Positions 8,986 through 17,231 of a stretch of 24,299 bases of DNA are shown piece after piece (the stretch's first letter is position 1; every line of letters starts with the position of its first letter). The notes beneath the pieces were generated by a model, which did not search any database, was not told the DNA's origin, and saw only the letters and a list, made by a program, of their open reading frames with translations. A program made the position numbers and the translations under genes. Source of the stretch: CBDCYS01 sp965226245 (GTDB lineage Bacteria > Acidobacteriota > Terriglobia > Bryobacterales > UBA6623); NCBI GenBank assembly GCA_965226245.1, contig CBDDCL010000004.1:1-24299 (forward strand). Direction: 5' to 3'.

Positions 8986-9097
8986 TCATTCCTTTGCGCA
9001 ACCCATCCGCTAACAGATGTGCTATGAGAATCAGGCGGCTCTCGTCATGGTGGCAAGAGGCAACTTGGACTGTCCCCGGAACATCCAAGTCGGTTCA

Positions 9098-9628
9098 ATG
9101 AACGACCCTCACGTAGTCGCATTAATTTACAAAATCGAGCATGGTCCGACGGTTGATTACCGTAAGGCGGAGTCAATAGATCACGAAGAGGCAGGTTTTC
9201 GTGTCAAGATTGCGAATGATCAAGTGCGCTTTGAATTCAAGGAACACTACGCGACGGAAGACGCTGCACGGAAAGCCATTGAAGACTACATCCGCATTTG
9301 GGAGTTCAGCGCTTGCCTCGAAAATGGGCCGAGCTATTTCAAGCTAATATTTGACCATGCGCAGATTGAGGACCGAAACCCAACGCCGCGTGTGTTGATG
9401 TTCCACGCGCCCCCGGCTAGGTTCGAAGTGAAGGTAGAGAAAGCAACTGGTGTTGTTTCGCCAGCGTACTATCCGCCGCCGCTATCGGGGGTTAAGATCA
9501 CCCCTGATGTGCAGCTCATGTATGACCGCTACATGGATCATCTGCAGGGCAGAGAAAAGCTGCTGGATGTGGCCTATTTTTGTTGGACAATGGTTAAACT
9601 GAAGTTCCCACCGGTTCTGGACCCCTGA
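9098..9628 (+). CDS. Conserved hypothetical protein, probably C-terminally truncated
   Basis: 176 residues from ATG 9098 (MNDPHVVALIYKIEHG). I prefer this start to an in-frame ATG at 9017 because the protein-like composition begins here. The sequence has alternating strands (FRVKIANDQVRFEFKEHYAT) and an amphipathic helix (DAARKAIEDYIRIWEF), with no signal peptide or membrane segment. I have a memory of similar soluble hypothetical proteins of about 200-230 residues, but cannot name a family. The last residues (CWTMVKLKFPPVLDP) look like an abrupt end, so the 3' part may have been replaced when the downstream IS1634-type sequence arrived. Function unknown. Confidence 0.55.
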   Translation: MNDPHVVALIYKIEHGPTVDYRKAESIDHEEAGFRVKIANDQVRFEFKEHYATEDAARKAIEDYIRIWEFSACLENGPSYFKLIFDHAQIEDRNPTPRVLMFHAPPARFEVKVEKATGVVSPAYYPPPLSGVKITPDVQLMYDRYMDHLQGREKLLDVAYFCWTMVKLKFPPVLDP

Positions 9629-9694
9629 TTTGACTAAGAGCGTGGAGAGGCCGGGCTTTCCTGTGTGCATCGGGCTAGGATTGGGTGTCATTAT

Positions 9695-9773
9695 GTTGGC
9701 ATGTAAAATAGAAATTATATCGCAATTATTCCTTTACACATAGCTTAGTCTTTGAAATAATAGTTGGCATGTA
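9695..9773 (+). repeat. Two direct copies of GTTGGCATGTA
   Basis: GTTGGCATGTA occurs at 9695-9705 and again at 9763-9773, 68 bases apart. The second copy contains the ATG start of the IS1634-type transposase. The AT-rich interval between them is unlike the GC-rich flanks. It may belong to the element's left end. Confidence 0.5.
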
Positions 9774-11733
9774 CATTACCCGGATCCCCAATCGAGGCTC
9801 GCCCCCCCCCATCCTGTTGCGAGAAGGCTACCGCCAGGACGGCAGGGTCAAGACCCGCACCCTGGCGAACCTGTCCAAGTTGCCGCCGGAGGCGATCGAA
9901 CTGCTGCGCTTGTACCTCAAGGGCCACCAGCTCGTGCCGGCCGCCGAGGCCTTCGACGTGATCGCCTCCCTGCACCACGGACACGTCGAGGCCGTGCTGC
10001 TCACGATGCGCCGGCTCGGTTTTGCCAGTCTGCTGGCTTCGCGCTCTTCGAGAGCCCGCGAGTTGGTGCTGGCCCTGGTCGCGGCTCGGATCCTTGAACC
10101 CGAGAGCAAGCTGGCGACCACGCGCAGCTGGCACGTCACCTCGCTGCCCACCACTCTCGGGGTCGCGGACGCGGACGCCGACGAGCTGTATGCCGCGATG
10201 GACTGGTTGCTGCAGCGCCAGGATCGCATTGAACAGAAGCTGGCAGCCCGCCACCTGCACAACGACGGCCTGGCTCTATACGACCTGAGCTCCAGCTATT
10301 TCGAGGGCCTCCGCTGTCCCCTGGCTTCACGGGGCCACAATCGAGACGGCAAGAAAGGCAAGCTGCAGGTCAATTACGGCCTTTTGACCAACGAACGGGG
10401 CCTGCCCGTTTCGGTGTCGGTCTTCAAAGGCAACACGGCCGATCCGACGACCTTGCTCCCCGAGGTCGAGAAGATGCGAAGCGACTTTGGCATGCAACGC
10501 ATCGTTTTGGTCGGCGATCGGGGGATGATCACCCAGAAGCAGGTCGACGCCTTGCGTGAGATCGACGGGATCGACTGGATCGCAGCCCTCCGTCCGGAGG
10601 CGATCAAGAAACTGATCCCAGCCGGGCAAGTGCAGATGCGACTGTTCGACGAACGCAACCTGTTCGAGTTGACGCACGCGGACTTTCCCGGTGAGCGGCT
10701 GGTGGCCTGTCGCAACCCTGAGTTAGCCCGACGGCGGGCCGAGAAACGCCAGAGTTTGCTCGAAGCGACGGGGGGGGAACTGGGGCGGGTCCGTGGGATG
10801 GTCGAGCGCGGTCGACTGCGAGGCCAGGAGCAGATTGGCAAGGCCGTGCAGCGGGTTCTCAACCAGTACAAGATCGGAAAGTGCTACCGGGTCGAGATCC
10901 GGGACGACGGCTTCGACGTTCAAGTCGACCCGGACCAGCTCACCGCCGAGCAAGCGCGCGACGCTCGGGTCCCTCCCAAGTTGGCACAGGCGCGCCAGCA
11001 ACGACGTCAACGTCACCGGCGGGCGATCGATGAACAACTCGGCAAGATTCGCCAGAGGATCGGTCGGGGCCAATTGCACGGCAAGGACGAGATCGGCGTG
11101 CGGGTCGGCAAGGTCGTCAACAAGTACAAAGTCGGCAAGCACTTCAAGCTCGACATCCAGGACGACGGCTTCGACTTCGAACTCGACCCAGGCAAGGTTG
11201 CAGCCGAAGCCGCTCTCGACGGTATCTATGTGGTGCGCACGAGCCTCGCCAAGCAGGTCATGAGCGCCGCCGACGCGGTCCGCAGCTACAAGCTACTGAG
11301 CCAAGTGGAACGGGCCTTTCGTTCGTTCAAGACCCTGGATCTTGAAGTGCGTCCCATCTACCACCACCTGGAGCGCCGCGTTCGCGCCCACATTTTCTTG
11401 TGCCTGCTCGCCTACTACGTCCAATGGCACATGCTGGAGGCCTGGCGTCCGCTCCTGTTCTCCGACGAAGACCTCGAAGCCAAAACCACGCGTGACCCGG
11501 TTGCGCCGGCCAGCCGCTCGGAGGCCGCCCAGCACAAAGCACTCTCCAGGACGCTCGAGGACGGCAGCCAGGTCCACAGCTTCTGCACCCTGCTCAAGCT
11601 CCTCAGCGGTATCGTCAAGAACATCTGCCGCATCCCGGCCGCAGGTCCCGATGCGCCAACCTTCGAGGTCCTCACCACGCCCAACCCCAAGCAGCAGAGC
11701 GCCCTCGATCTCCTCAAAACCATCCAGCTGTAG
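9769..11733 (+). CDS. IS1634-type DDE transposase with internal duplication
   Basis: 654 residues, ATG 9769. Catalytic residues visible are D172 in LYDLSSSYFEG, D250 in LVGDRGMIT and E514 in LSQVERAFRSFK, the arrangement of IS4-superfamily IS1634-type transposases. Residues about 338-389 (from LGRVRGMVERGRLRG to DDGFDVQVDP) and about 424-474 (from LGKIRQRIGRGQLHG to DDGFDFELDP) are two diverged copies of one segment, offset by 86 residues. As far as I recall, family members carry it once and are about 560-570 residues long. The frame is uninterrupted, so it could be active. I did not identify the terminal inverted repeats. It is much more GC-rich than the AT-rich leader just upstream. Confidence 0.85.
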   Translation: MYITRIPNRGSPPPILLREGYRQDGRVKTRTLANLSKLPPEAIELLRLYLKGHQLVPAAEAFDVIASLHHGHVEAVLLTMRRLGFASLLASRSSRARELVLALVAARILEPESKLATTRSWHVTSLPTTLGVADADADELYAAMDWLLQRQDRIEQKLAARHLHNDGLALYDLSSSYFEGLRCPLASRGHNRDGKKGKLQVNYGLLTNERGLPVSVSVFKGNTADPTTLLPEVEKMRSDFGMQRIVLVGDRGMITQKQVDALREIDGIDWIAALRPEAIKKLIPAGQVQMRLFDERNLFELTHADFPGERLVACRNPELARRRAEKRQSLLEATGGELGRVRGMVERGRLRGQEQIGKAVQRVLNQYKIGKCYRVEIRDDGFDVQVDPDQLTAEQARDARVPPKLAQARQQRRQRHRRAIDEQLGKIRQRIGRGQLHGKDEIGVRVGKVVNKYKVGKHFKLDIQDDGFDFELDPGKVAAEAALDGIYVVRTSLAKQVMSAADAVRSYKLLSQVERAFRSFKTLDLEVRPIYHHLERRVRAHIFLCLLAYYVQWHMLEAWRPLLFSDEDLEAKTTRDPVAPASRSEAAQHKALSRTLEDGSQVHSFCTLLKLLSGIVKNICRIPAAGPDAPTFEVLTTPNPKQQSALDLLKTIQL

Positions 11734-11735
11734 GC

Positions 11736-12065
11736 AGAGTCCCGCAGTCCCCGCGCAGGTATCTCGTTGAAACGACTCACGATCCTGCTCGATCGATCAA
11801 GGAACTTCGGGTTAAAGACAACCCAGTAACTACAACGGATTTCTCAAGAGGGGTCTGCAATACGATCAGCAGACTTTCTGGGGGCGGCGGCGGCCCCGCG
11901 CATGCGAGAAAGAAGGCCGGAATAGACAAAGACCCTCTGACAGATCAAGAGCTCCGCTTTTTCGTCGAGGCGATCAAGGCGATTATCCGCCGAGCGGCGG
12001 AGAGGGCTCACGACCCTGATCACAATCTCCCCCAAATATCGATGTCGGATCTTCCGCCGGTTTGA
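11736..12065 (+). pseudogene. Open reading remnant without a start, ending at 12065
   Basis: Directly after the transposase stop, one frame stays open for about 110 codons to the TGA at 12063-12065. Its last part reads KKAGIDKDPLTDQELRFF then VEAIKAIIRRAAERAHDP, a soluble helical, protein-like composition. There is no good start codon or ribosome site. It could be the 3' end of a gene cut by the IS1634-type insertion. Not recognised. Confidence 0.3.
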
Positions 12066-12690
12066 AGCGCACCACACTTTTTCACTTCCTGGTTATCAAG
12101 CTAACACTACGCTAGGCACTCTTGTCCCGGGATGTAGCGCCGGAGAATGCCCAGGTTGCCGCCGTAGTAAGGGTCACCTCATGAAACGGGGAAAACTCGT
12201 GCGCTAAGAGCCATCCGAACGACCGCCCGCGACTCACAACGGCCCTTCCCCGCCGCCCCCGCATTGTCTTGCTCTGTCCAGTTGAGGTATACCCTAGCCT
12301 AACGTCAGGGACGGGGCGCTAAGGCGTCAGAATAGAGTTCTCATTTGGATTGATGGACACATCCTGTCCAGGGTCATAGAGTTCTTCCTGACAGAATTGG
12401 ATGCACGGTCACCGCCTTGGCTAGGTCCGGGCGTAAGCTTCCCGAGATCCCAGACCCTGGCTCTGCTCCCTGGAGTGGACTTCAAATGGTCCCAAGTCTA
12501 ACTTAGCGGGTGGGATCGTTGGTGGGGGCAGGTCAAAAGGTGAAGCTCGTTGCCGTAACAAGCTGTTCGAAGTGGTTGCATGAGACGGAGCTTGGTCAAC
12601 CTGACCCATCGCTCTCTTTCCGCTTTTTGAAAGTTGAAACACATCCCGATTTGATGATGTAACATGTCTCCTTGACCATAGGAAACCTTT
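12066..12690. other. Intergenic interval with nothing recognised
   Basis: About 625 bases with no frame of convincing composition on either strand, no tRNA-like fold and no clear repeat that I can see. It probably contains the promoter of the truncated signal-peptide gene at 12691. Confidence 0.4.
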
Positions 12691-12795
12691 ATGACCACAC
12701 ATTTGAACACGCGATTGTCGTCGGCACTGGCCCTCTGGCTGTCCGCCGCAGTCCTGACACTGACTGGCGTCGCCCACGTTGAAGAACGTGGGTCA
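12691..12795 (+). pseudogene. 5' fragment of a secreted-protein gene (signal peptide only)
   Basis: ATG 12691 has AGGA about 9 bases upstream. The first residues form a classical signal peptide: a basic start MTTHLNTR, a hydrophobic core LSSALALWLSAAVLTLTG, then VAHVEE. After about 12786 the sequence is the antisense of the Tn3-family transposase, so only the export signal remains. The continuation may be the coiled-coil fragment at 15868-16053, which lies on the same strand beyond the Tn3 remnant. That join is inference. Signal peptide confident, gene identity unknown. Confidence 0.6.
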
Positions 12796-15418
12796 GTGCC
12801 GACCCTCGTGAAGATTCGTCTGCGCCTTGATGAGCCGGCGGTAGGCTTCGTCATCGGCGAGTCGGAGGATGTGAAGCGTCTTCTGGATCCGCCCGTAGTG
12901 CGCGATGGCGTCTCCGAGCGCGGTGCGGTTGCCGTCTCGGTGGAGCATCCGGATGACGTCGTGGGCTCGGACCGTCCCGGCATGGATCGACCCGATGATC
13001 CGCAGCATGTCGGGCCAGTGCCGCCGGATCTTCTCGAGGTTGACGCCGCCGCGGCGCGTAGATCCGCCCTCCAAGCGTCAGGATTCCAAAGACGGTATCC
13101 GAGTAGGAGGCGGTGTCCGTGACGAGCACCTCCGACGGGACGCCTCCGTCCTGTGCGCACAACACGTCGATGACATGGAGCGAGTCGCGCGGAGTCCCGG
13201 CGACGACTTTGCTCGCAAGCCCGGAGGCCTGGTCATTGATCATGTTGAGCCACGTCGCCCCGGTGCCCCGTCCGAAGTACCTCGGGTTCGGCCGAGCGTG
13301 CACGGTCGCGATCGGCACGACGAAGCGCATCCCGTCGATCGAAGCTACGAAGCCCCCGCCCCAGCGTCGCGCGAGAGGGAGCTTCGCCTGCGCCTCGATC
13401 AGCACTTTGTTCGCTGCCTTGATCGTCTCGGTCCGAAGGTAGTTCTGATCGACGTGTTGAAGACGATCTCGGGCCAGCGCTGGCACCGAGGAGCTTGCGA
13501 CCGGCGTTAGCCCCGTGTTGCAGGCCTGAGCGACCAGGAGCGCCGCCACGGAGACCTCCAGGTCTGCCAGTCGAGAGCCGCCGCCAGCGAGCGACTCGAA
13601 CGCGTTCGCGTAGCCGGTCCAGTCTGCGACCTCGAGGAGCACCTCTGGAAGATCGACCCTCGGCAGCAACCGGCTGGTTCGTGTGCGGAGTTCGTCGAGG
13701 CTTGGCGGATCGGGATCGGTCTCCAGGCTTCCAAGGTGGAGACGGCCCTCATCGTCGAAGCTCACCGAGGCACTGTCGGGTAGGCGAATGATGACCTCAC
13801 GATAGGTCTCGTCAAGAGTCCGAGCGAGGTCCGCCAGGTGGTCAGCTGGATCCTCGGGGAGCTCCAAGCTTTCCAACAGCTGGGGCTTGGCGACCCGCCA
13901 GGTCTCGCCCGCGAGCAACTTCTCGCGGGGGTCGCTCCACTTCCGCGAGTGTACCGCGTGGATGTCGCGATGCAGCAGACCTCGGTGAAACTGCTCGAGG
14001 ACGCAAAGCGCATACGCCTTCCAGTCCACGGTCTCGTCCTCGAGGAACACGAGGCGCCGCCAGGAGCCGCGCAGGAGCGTCGTGTCGACCTCGTCGGGAA
14101 ACACCTTCTTGCGACCGAAGAGATCGGGAAGTGCACGCATCGCGGCGACGATCGGGGCGCCTTCATCTGTAGCTCGAAGCTCGACCGTTTCGGTTAGCAA
14201 GACCAGGAAACGGCGGACCGTCCGGAACTTCTTCACGAGTTCGGTTCGCCAGATCTCGTCGAGGTCCGAATCGGGCGAGGGCGCGAGCTCGCTGACGCGC
14301 GAGACCGCAGAGACCAGGTCGTTGCGATCGACTGCCTCCTGGATCTTCCTCCACGCCTCCTCAAGCGGAGCATCGGGTTCCGACTCGACGCACTCCAGCA
14401 AGACTTCCACCGCGCGCGCCAGCTGAGACGATGCGGTCACGAGCCTCGGGAATCGATGCAGGCGTTCCTTGTCGGAAGTCTGCGTCGCTTTTGAGAGCAG
14501 CTTCGTGGCCATCAGGACGTCGAACAGATCGAGCGCGTCGTCCACCGCGCGCATATGGAGAGACGACACGGCCGCCAGCAGCGTCGCGAGCCGCCGATCT
14601 CGCGGGTGTCGTCGGATGAGAGTGGTCTTGCCGCTCAAGCCGTCGCGCGCGAGTTCAATAACCCGGCGCGGTAGAACAGCAGATGTGTCGAAACCGACGA
14701 AGCCTAGTCTCGCGATTTCGGAGACCCGCTCAAGCGCGAAGCGCATCTGTCGGCCAGAGATCCGGCGGGGCCCCTTCCGGAGGCACTCTAGCGTCGAAGC
14801 TCGCGCGCCGTCTGCTCCCTCAAGGATCTGATCGAGCCGAGCCTCCTGGTCCGAGTCGAGAAGGCCGGCGAGAGTCTCCCAGAGGCGTTGTGTAGCCCTC
14901 TCTCGAATCGATGCCACCAGTCGAGTGAGGGTCGTGATGCCAGGCAGGAGAACCCGCCGTTCTCGAAGCCACTGCCAAGCCGCCTCGAAGAGCACCCTCG
15001 GCCCATCTCCTCGATTCCAGGCGCGCCTCTCCAGCCACGATTCGAGCTCGGAGCGAGTTTCCGCAAACTCCCGATAGCCGTAGAGACGCTGGATCTCGGC
15101 CGTGTGTTCCCGGTGGGTTTGGCCGCGCTCAGCGTACTGGGCGAGACTGCTCATATCTGGGAGACCCAGCTGTGCCGCGATGTAGGCGGAAGCCCCCGCG
15201 GGTACGTCCCTGACATCCGGCAGGAACCGGCCGAGGGCGCGAACCGAGCAGAGCTGTACGGCGTACCCCAGGCGGTTGGCCTCACGCCGTCGCCGATCAA
15301 TGTGGCTTCGGTCCTCGTCATCAAGGAAGAAGTAGCGCTGGAGCTCAGCCTCTTCGACCTCGCCGACGTAGCCACCGTACGCGGCGGCCTGGTCGTCGTT
15401 GAGGAAGTCTACAGGCAC
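12793..15418 (-). pseudogene. tnpA: Tn3-family transposase, body (3' end missing, internally deleted)
   Basis: Leftward Tn3-family TnpA, starting MPVDFLNDDQAAAYGGYVG at 15418 (GTG) just inside a 38-bp Tn3-type terminal repeat. Catalytic aspartates are visible in GGGFVASIDGMRFVVP and SEVLVTDTASYSDTVFGI. After FGILTLGG (about 13075-13090) the expected segment is missing (roughly 50-60 residues, ending in a PLNGLAR-type motif) and the frame changes. The following frame resumes with VNLEKIRRHWPDMLRIIG and DDEAYRRLIKAQTNLHEGRH and then stops at 12793. The conserved C-terminal segment is absent here but lies on the opposite strand at 15490-15834. The gene is therefore broken by a deletion with frameshift and by an inversion. 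Confidence 0.88.
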
Positions 15419-15451
15419 CCAGCAATGGTATCGAACTCCCGACCACTACCC

Positions 15452-15489
15452 CTTAGCGTGCGTTTTCGTTCCATTGTTCCCCAACCCCC
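15452..15489 (-). repeat. Tn3-type 38-bp terminal inverted repeat, tnpA start side
   Basis: Read on the minus strand it begins GGGGGTTGGGG, contains GGAACGAAAACG and ends ACGCTAAG, the pattern of Tn3-family ends (GGGG outer, TAAG inner). The transposase start lies 34 bases inside it. Its outer end abuts the transposase tail fragment. Confidence 0.85.
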
Positions 15490-15834
15490 TGGTTCGTCAG
15501 GGCTGTGTTCTTCGGCAAGCGCGGCGAGCTACGGCGGCGCTACAAAGAGGGGCAGGAAGATCAGCTCGGCGCGCTGGGCCTCGTCGTCAATGCCATCGTG
15601 CTCTGGAACACGCGCTACATGGATGCGGTACTGAGCAAGCTGCAGGCCGATGGAGACGCAATTGCGGACGCCGATGCCCGGCGACTCTCGCCGCTCGTCC
15701 ACAAGCACCTGAACTTCCTCGGTCGGTACCACTTCTCCCTTCCCGGGGACGTCAGAGGCGGGGAACTGCGCGAGCTACGGGACCCGAACGCTGGACTTGA
15801 GGAGGAGTGGCTGCTCCCGGTCGGCAGCCCTTAG
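15490..15834 (+). pseudogene. tnpA: Tn3-family transposase, detached C-terminal tail
   Basis: Rightward fragment reading FVRAVFFGKRGELRRRYKEG, then QEDQLGALGLVVNAIVLWNT and ending GELRELRDP plus a short tail. This is the highly conserved end of Tn3-family TnpA. It begins where the minus-strand body at 12793 leaves off (LHEGRH), with about one codon unaccounted for. Its stop at 15832-15834 lies inside the adjacent terminal repeat, as is usual for Tn3 elements. There is no start of its own. Confidence 0.88.
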
Positions 15835-15867
15835 CGTACATTCCTGTTCCGTTGCTACTCAGACCCC
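15830..15867 (-). repeat. Tn3-type 38-bp terminal inverted repeat, tnpA end side
   Basis: Read on the minus strand it starts GGGGTCTGAGTAGC, contains CGGAACAGG and ends ACGCTAAG. It is clearly related to the repeat at 15452-15489 over its full 38 bases, but in direct rather than inverted orientation to it. That arrangement is consistent with inversion of one transposon arm. Confidence 0.85.
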
Positions 15868-16053
15868 GAAATGGAGCGGCAGGCCGCCCGGTTCGGCGCA
15901 TTACAGCAGCAGGTGCAGCGGCTCGAAGAAGCGGTCAAGGACTTGAAGCCGCAGCTCAGGCGGACCGAAGCGCTGGCCGAGGATTTGAAGGAGCAAGTCG
16001 AACTCTTGGCCCAGGACTACAGAGAGATCGCCGCAGTGTTGAGCGGGTCCTGA
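15868..16053 (+). pseudogene. Coiled-coil protein, probable 3' fragment
   Basis: About 61 residues, open straight out of the Tn3 repeat, with a possible ATG at 15871 (MERQAARFGALQQQVQRLEE). The sequence is a continuous heptad-like coiled coil rich in Q, E, L and K and ends AAVLSGS. No ribosome site precedes the ATG, since the terminal repeat lies there, so it is more likely a truncated 3' end than a complete gene. It may be the other half of the secreted protein beginning at 12691. Confidence 0.5.
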
Positions 16054-16105
16054 ACCAGACCCGGCAGAGGCAGCGTGGGCCAGAGCGGGACTATGGCCCG
16101 AGCCG

Positions 16106-16480
16106 CTAGGTCTTCCACCCAGAAGGTCTAACGGGTTGTAGTTCACTGTGAGCGGCCTCGTTCAACACATCGCCGACCCATTGATTCAAACTCTTTCCCG
16201 CGGCGGTTGCAGCTTCTACCGCCTCCTGGTGAAGTTCCGGTGGTATGCGGACATTGAACTTGCCAGAAAACTTCTTGCGAGGTTCTATACCACGTTGCTC
16301 GCATGCTTTCAGAAAGACCTTAAGGGAGGTCGCACCCTCTTTACGTAGCCCCTTAATATCGGAGGCGTAAAAGTCAGCTCCGCCGTTCAGCCCGATAAAT
16401 TCCCCGCGGATCATATCGATGTCTGGATCGTAAGTGACAACGGCCTTGAAGCCACTGATGTCCAATGTATTGCTCATCAT
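16106..16480 (-). CDS. hicB: HicB antitoxin with ribbon-helix-helix domain
   Basis: 124 residues, leftward. I chose ATG 16480 because GGAG lies about 7 bases upstream and the ATG overlaps the hicA stop as ATGA. The N-terminal partial RNase-H domain (FKAVVTYDPDIDMIRGEF, ending near GIEPRKKFSG) is followed by a ribbon-helix-helix DNA-binding domain (FNVRIPPELH, then AATAAGKSLNQWVGDVLNEA, residues about 74-108). This is the long, DNA-binding class of HicB and should bind HicA and repress the operon. A palindromic operator candidate sits upstream of hicA. Apparently intact. Confidence 0.9.
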   Translation of the reverse strand: MMSNTLDISGFKAVVTYDPDIDMIRGEFIGLNGGADFYASDIKGLRKEGATSLKVFLKACEQRGIEPRKKFSGKFNVRIPPELHQEAVEAATAAGKSLNQWVGDVLNEAAHSELQPVRPSGWKT

Positions 16481-16731
16481 GGTGTTACTCCGTTTGCCTT
16501 CAGCCAATCTCTCACGCTTGCGACAGCGCCTTTGTCAGTGGAGGGGCTAGGGTGGGGGCGATGGTACACCCGCACCTCACCAAACAGAAAAACTACTACA
16601 CGGCTTCCTTCGCGCTCCTCCAGTTCAGCACCCAATTCCTTCAGCAAGCCCTTAACATCAACCCACTTTACGTTACCGCTAACAGGGCGACGGAAGATCA
16701 GTTCTAGGGTCTTTTGGTGCTTGCGGTTCAT
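16477..16731 (-). CDS. hicA: HicA toxin, first gene of the second hicAB operon
   Basis: 84 residues from ATG 16731 (MNRKHQKTLELIFRRPVSG). This start fits homologues of the MNxKHxKTLxxIF class, although the frame is open further upstream. Motifs: NVKWVDVKGLLKELGAE, GSRVVVFLFGEVRVYHRPHP, DKGAVASVRDWLKANGV. In this class the GSH of short HicA proteins reads GSR, with histidines in YHRPHP. The stop overlaps the hicB ATG, indicating translational coupling in the canonical toxin-antitoxin order. It is predicted to act as an mRNA interferase. Intact. Confidence 0.88.
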   Translation of the reverse strand: MNRKHQKTLELIFRRPVSGNVKWVDVKGLLKELGAELEEREGSRVVVFLFGEVRVYHRPHPSPSTDKGAVASVRDWLKANGVTP

Positions 16732-16740
16732 GTCACTATC

Positions 16741-16761
16741 AGTACCATAAAATGGTACCAT
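16741..16761 (-). promoter_or_regulatory. Candidate HicB operator upstream of hicA
   Basis: A perfect 10-bp palindrome ATGGTACCAT (16752-16761) is followed towards hicA by a partial copy, TATGGTACT on the minus strand (16741-16749). The sites lie 10-30 bases before the hicA start, where a repressor would block transcription. Spacing and symmetry suit a ribbon-helix-helix protein. Binding by this HicB is inferred. Confidence 0.5.
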
Positions 16762-17231
16762 AACGTGCCGTTGAAGTGGGCACATACAGGCATTAGAATT
16801 TGGCTGGTAAGCAAACTGAGCGTATACCGCCGGGTGAGGCAACATGGCCTTCATCCTTCGTTGAAACTCGTTAGGGGGTAACCAGAACATTGACCGCCGC
16901 TAAGTCGAGAATCCAGGGCAGCGTCATCAAAGCTTCCAAGCGAGTTGCCGATTCGGCGCGTCACGGTGCTGGTCTGGCGGCGAAGTCGGCGCGGGAGAAG
17001 GCCGTCGCCCTCTCGACCCTCTCCCAGGGTGCGCTTGCCAGTGCGCTGTCGGTCGATCTGAACTCGGCGATGGCATCGCTCGCTAAGGGTCCGGCGACGA
17101 TCTACGACAAGGCGATGGACGCCAATTACCTGGCGTCGTCCATCGGAGGCGGGAACCACCGGCTGTTCGACGGCGGCCACACACTCTCGGGTGCATTCCA
17201 GGCCGCCCACGACGCATCGCCGGATGACTCT

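Noticed and set aside
9745..10260. Minus-strand frame over the IS1634 transposase N-terminus
   Set aside because: The sense strand encodes the transposase; the antisense frame has no domain and no ribosome site.
12905..13510. Plus-strand open frames across the Tn3 transposase
   Set aside because: They are antisense to recognisable TnpA sequence and have Arg/Ser-rich composition typical of shadow frames.
15840..16100. Tn3 resolvase gene or res site next to the Tn3 repeats
   Set aside because: No resolvase or integrase motif was found near the Tn3 remnant; only a coiled-coil fragment lies beyond the repeat.
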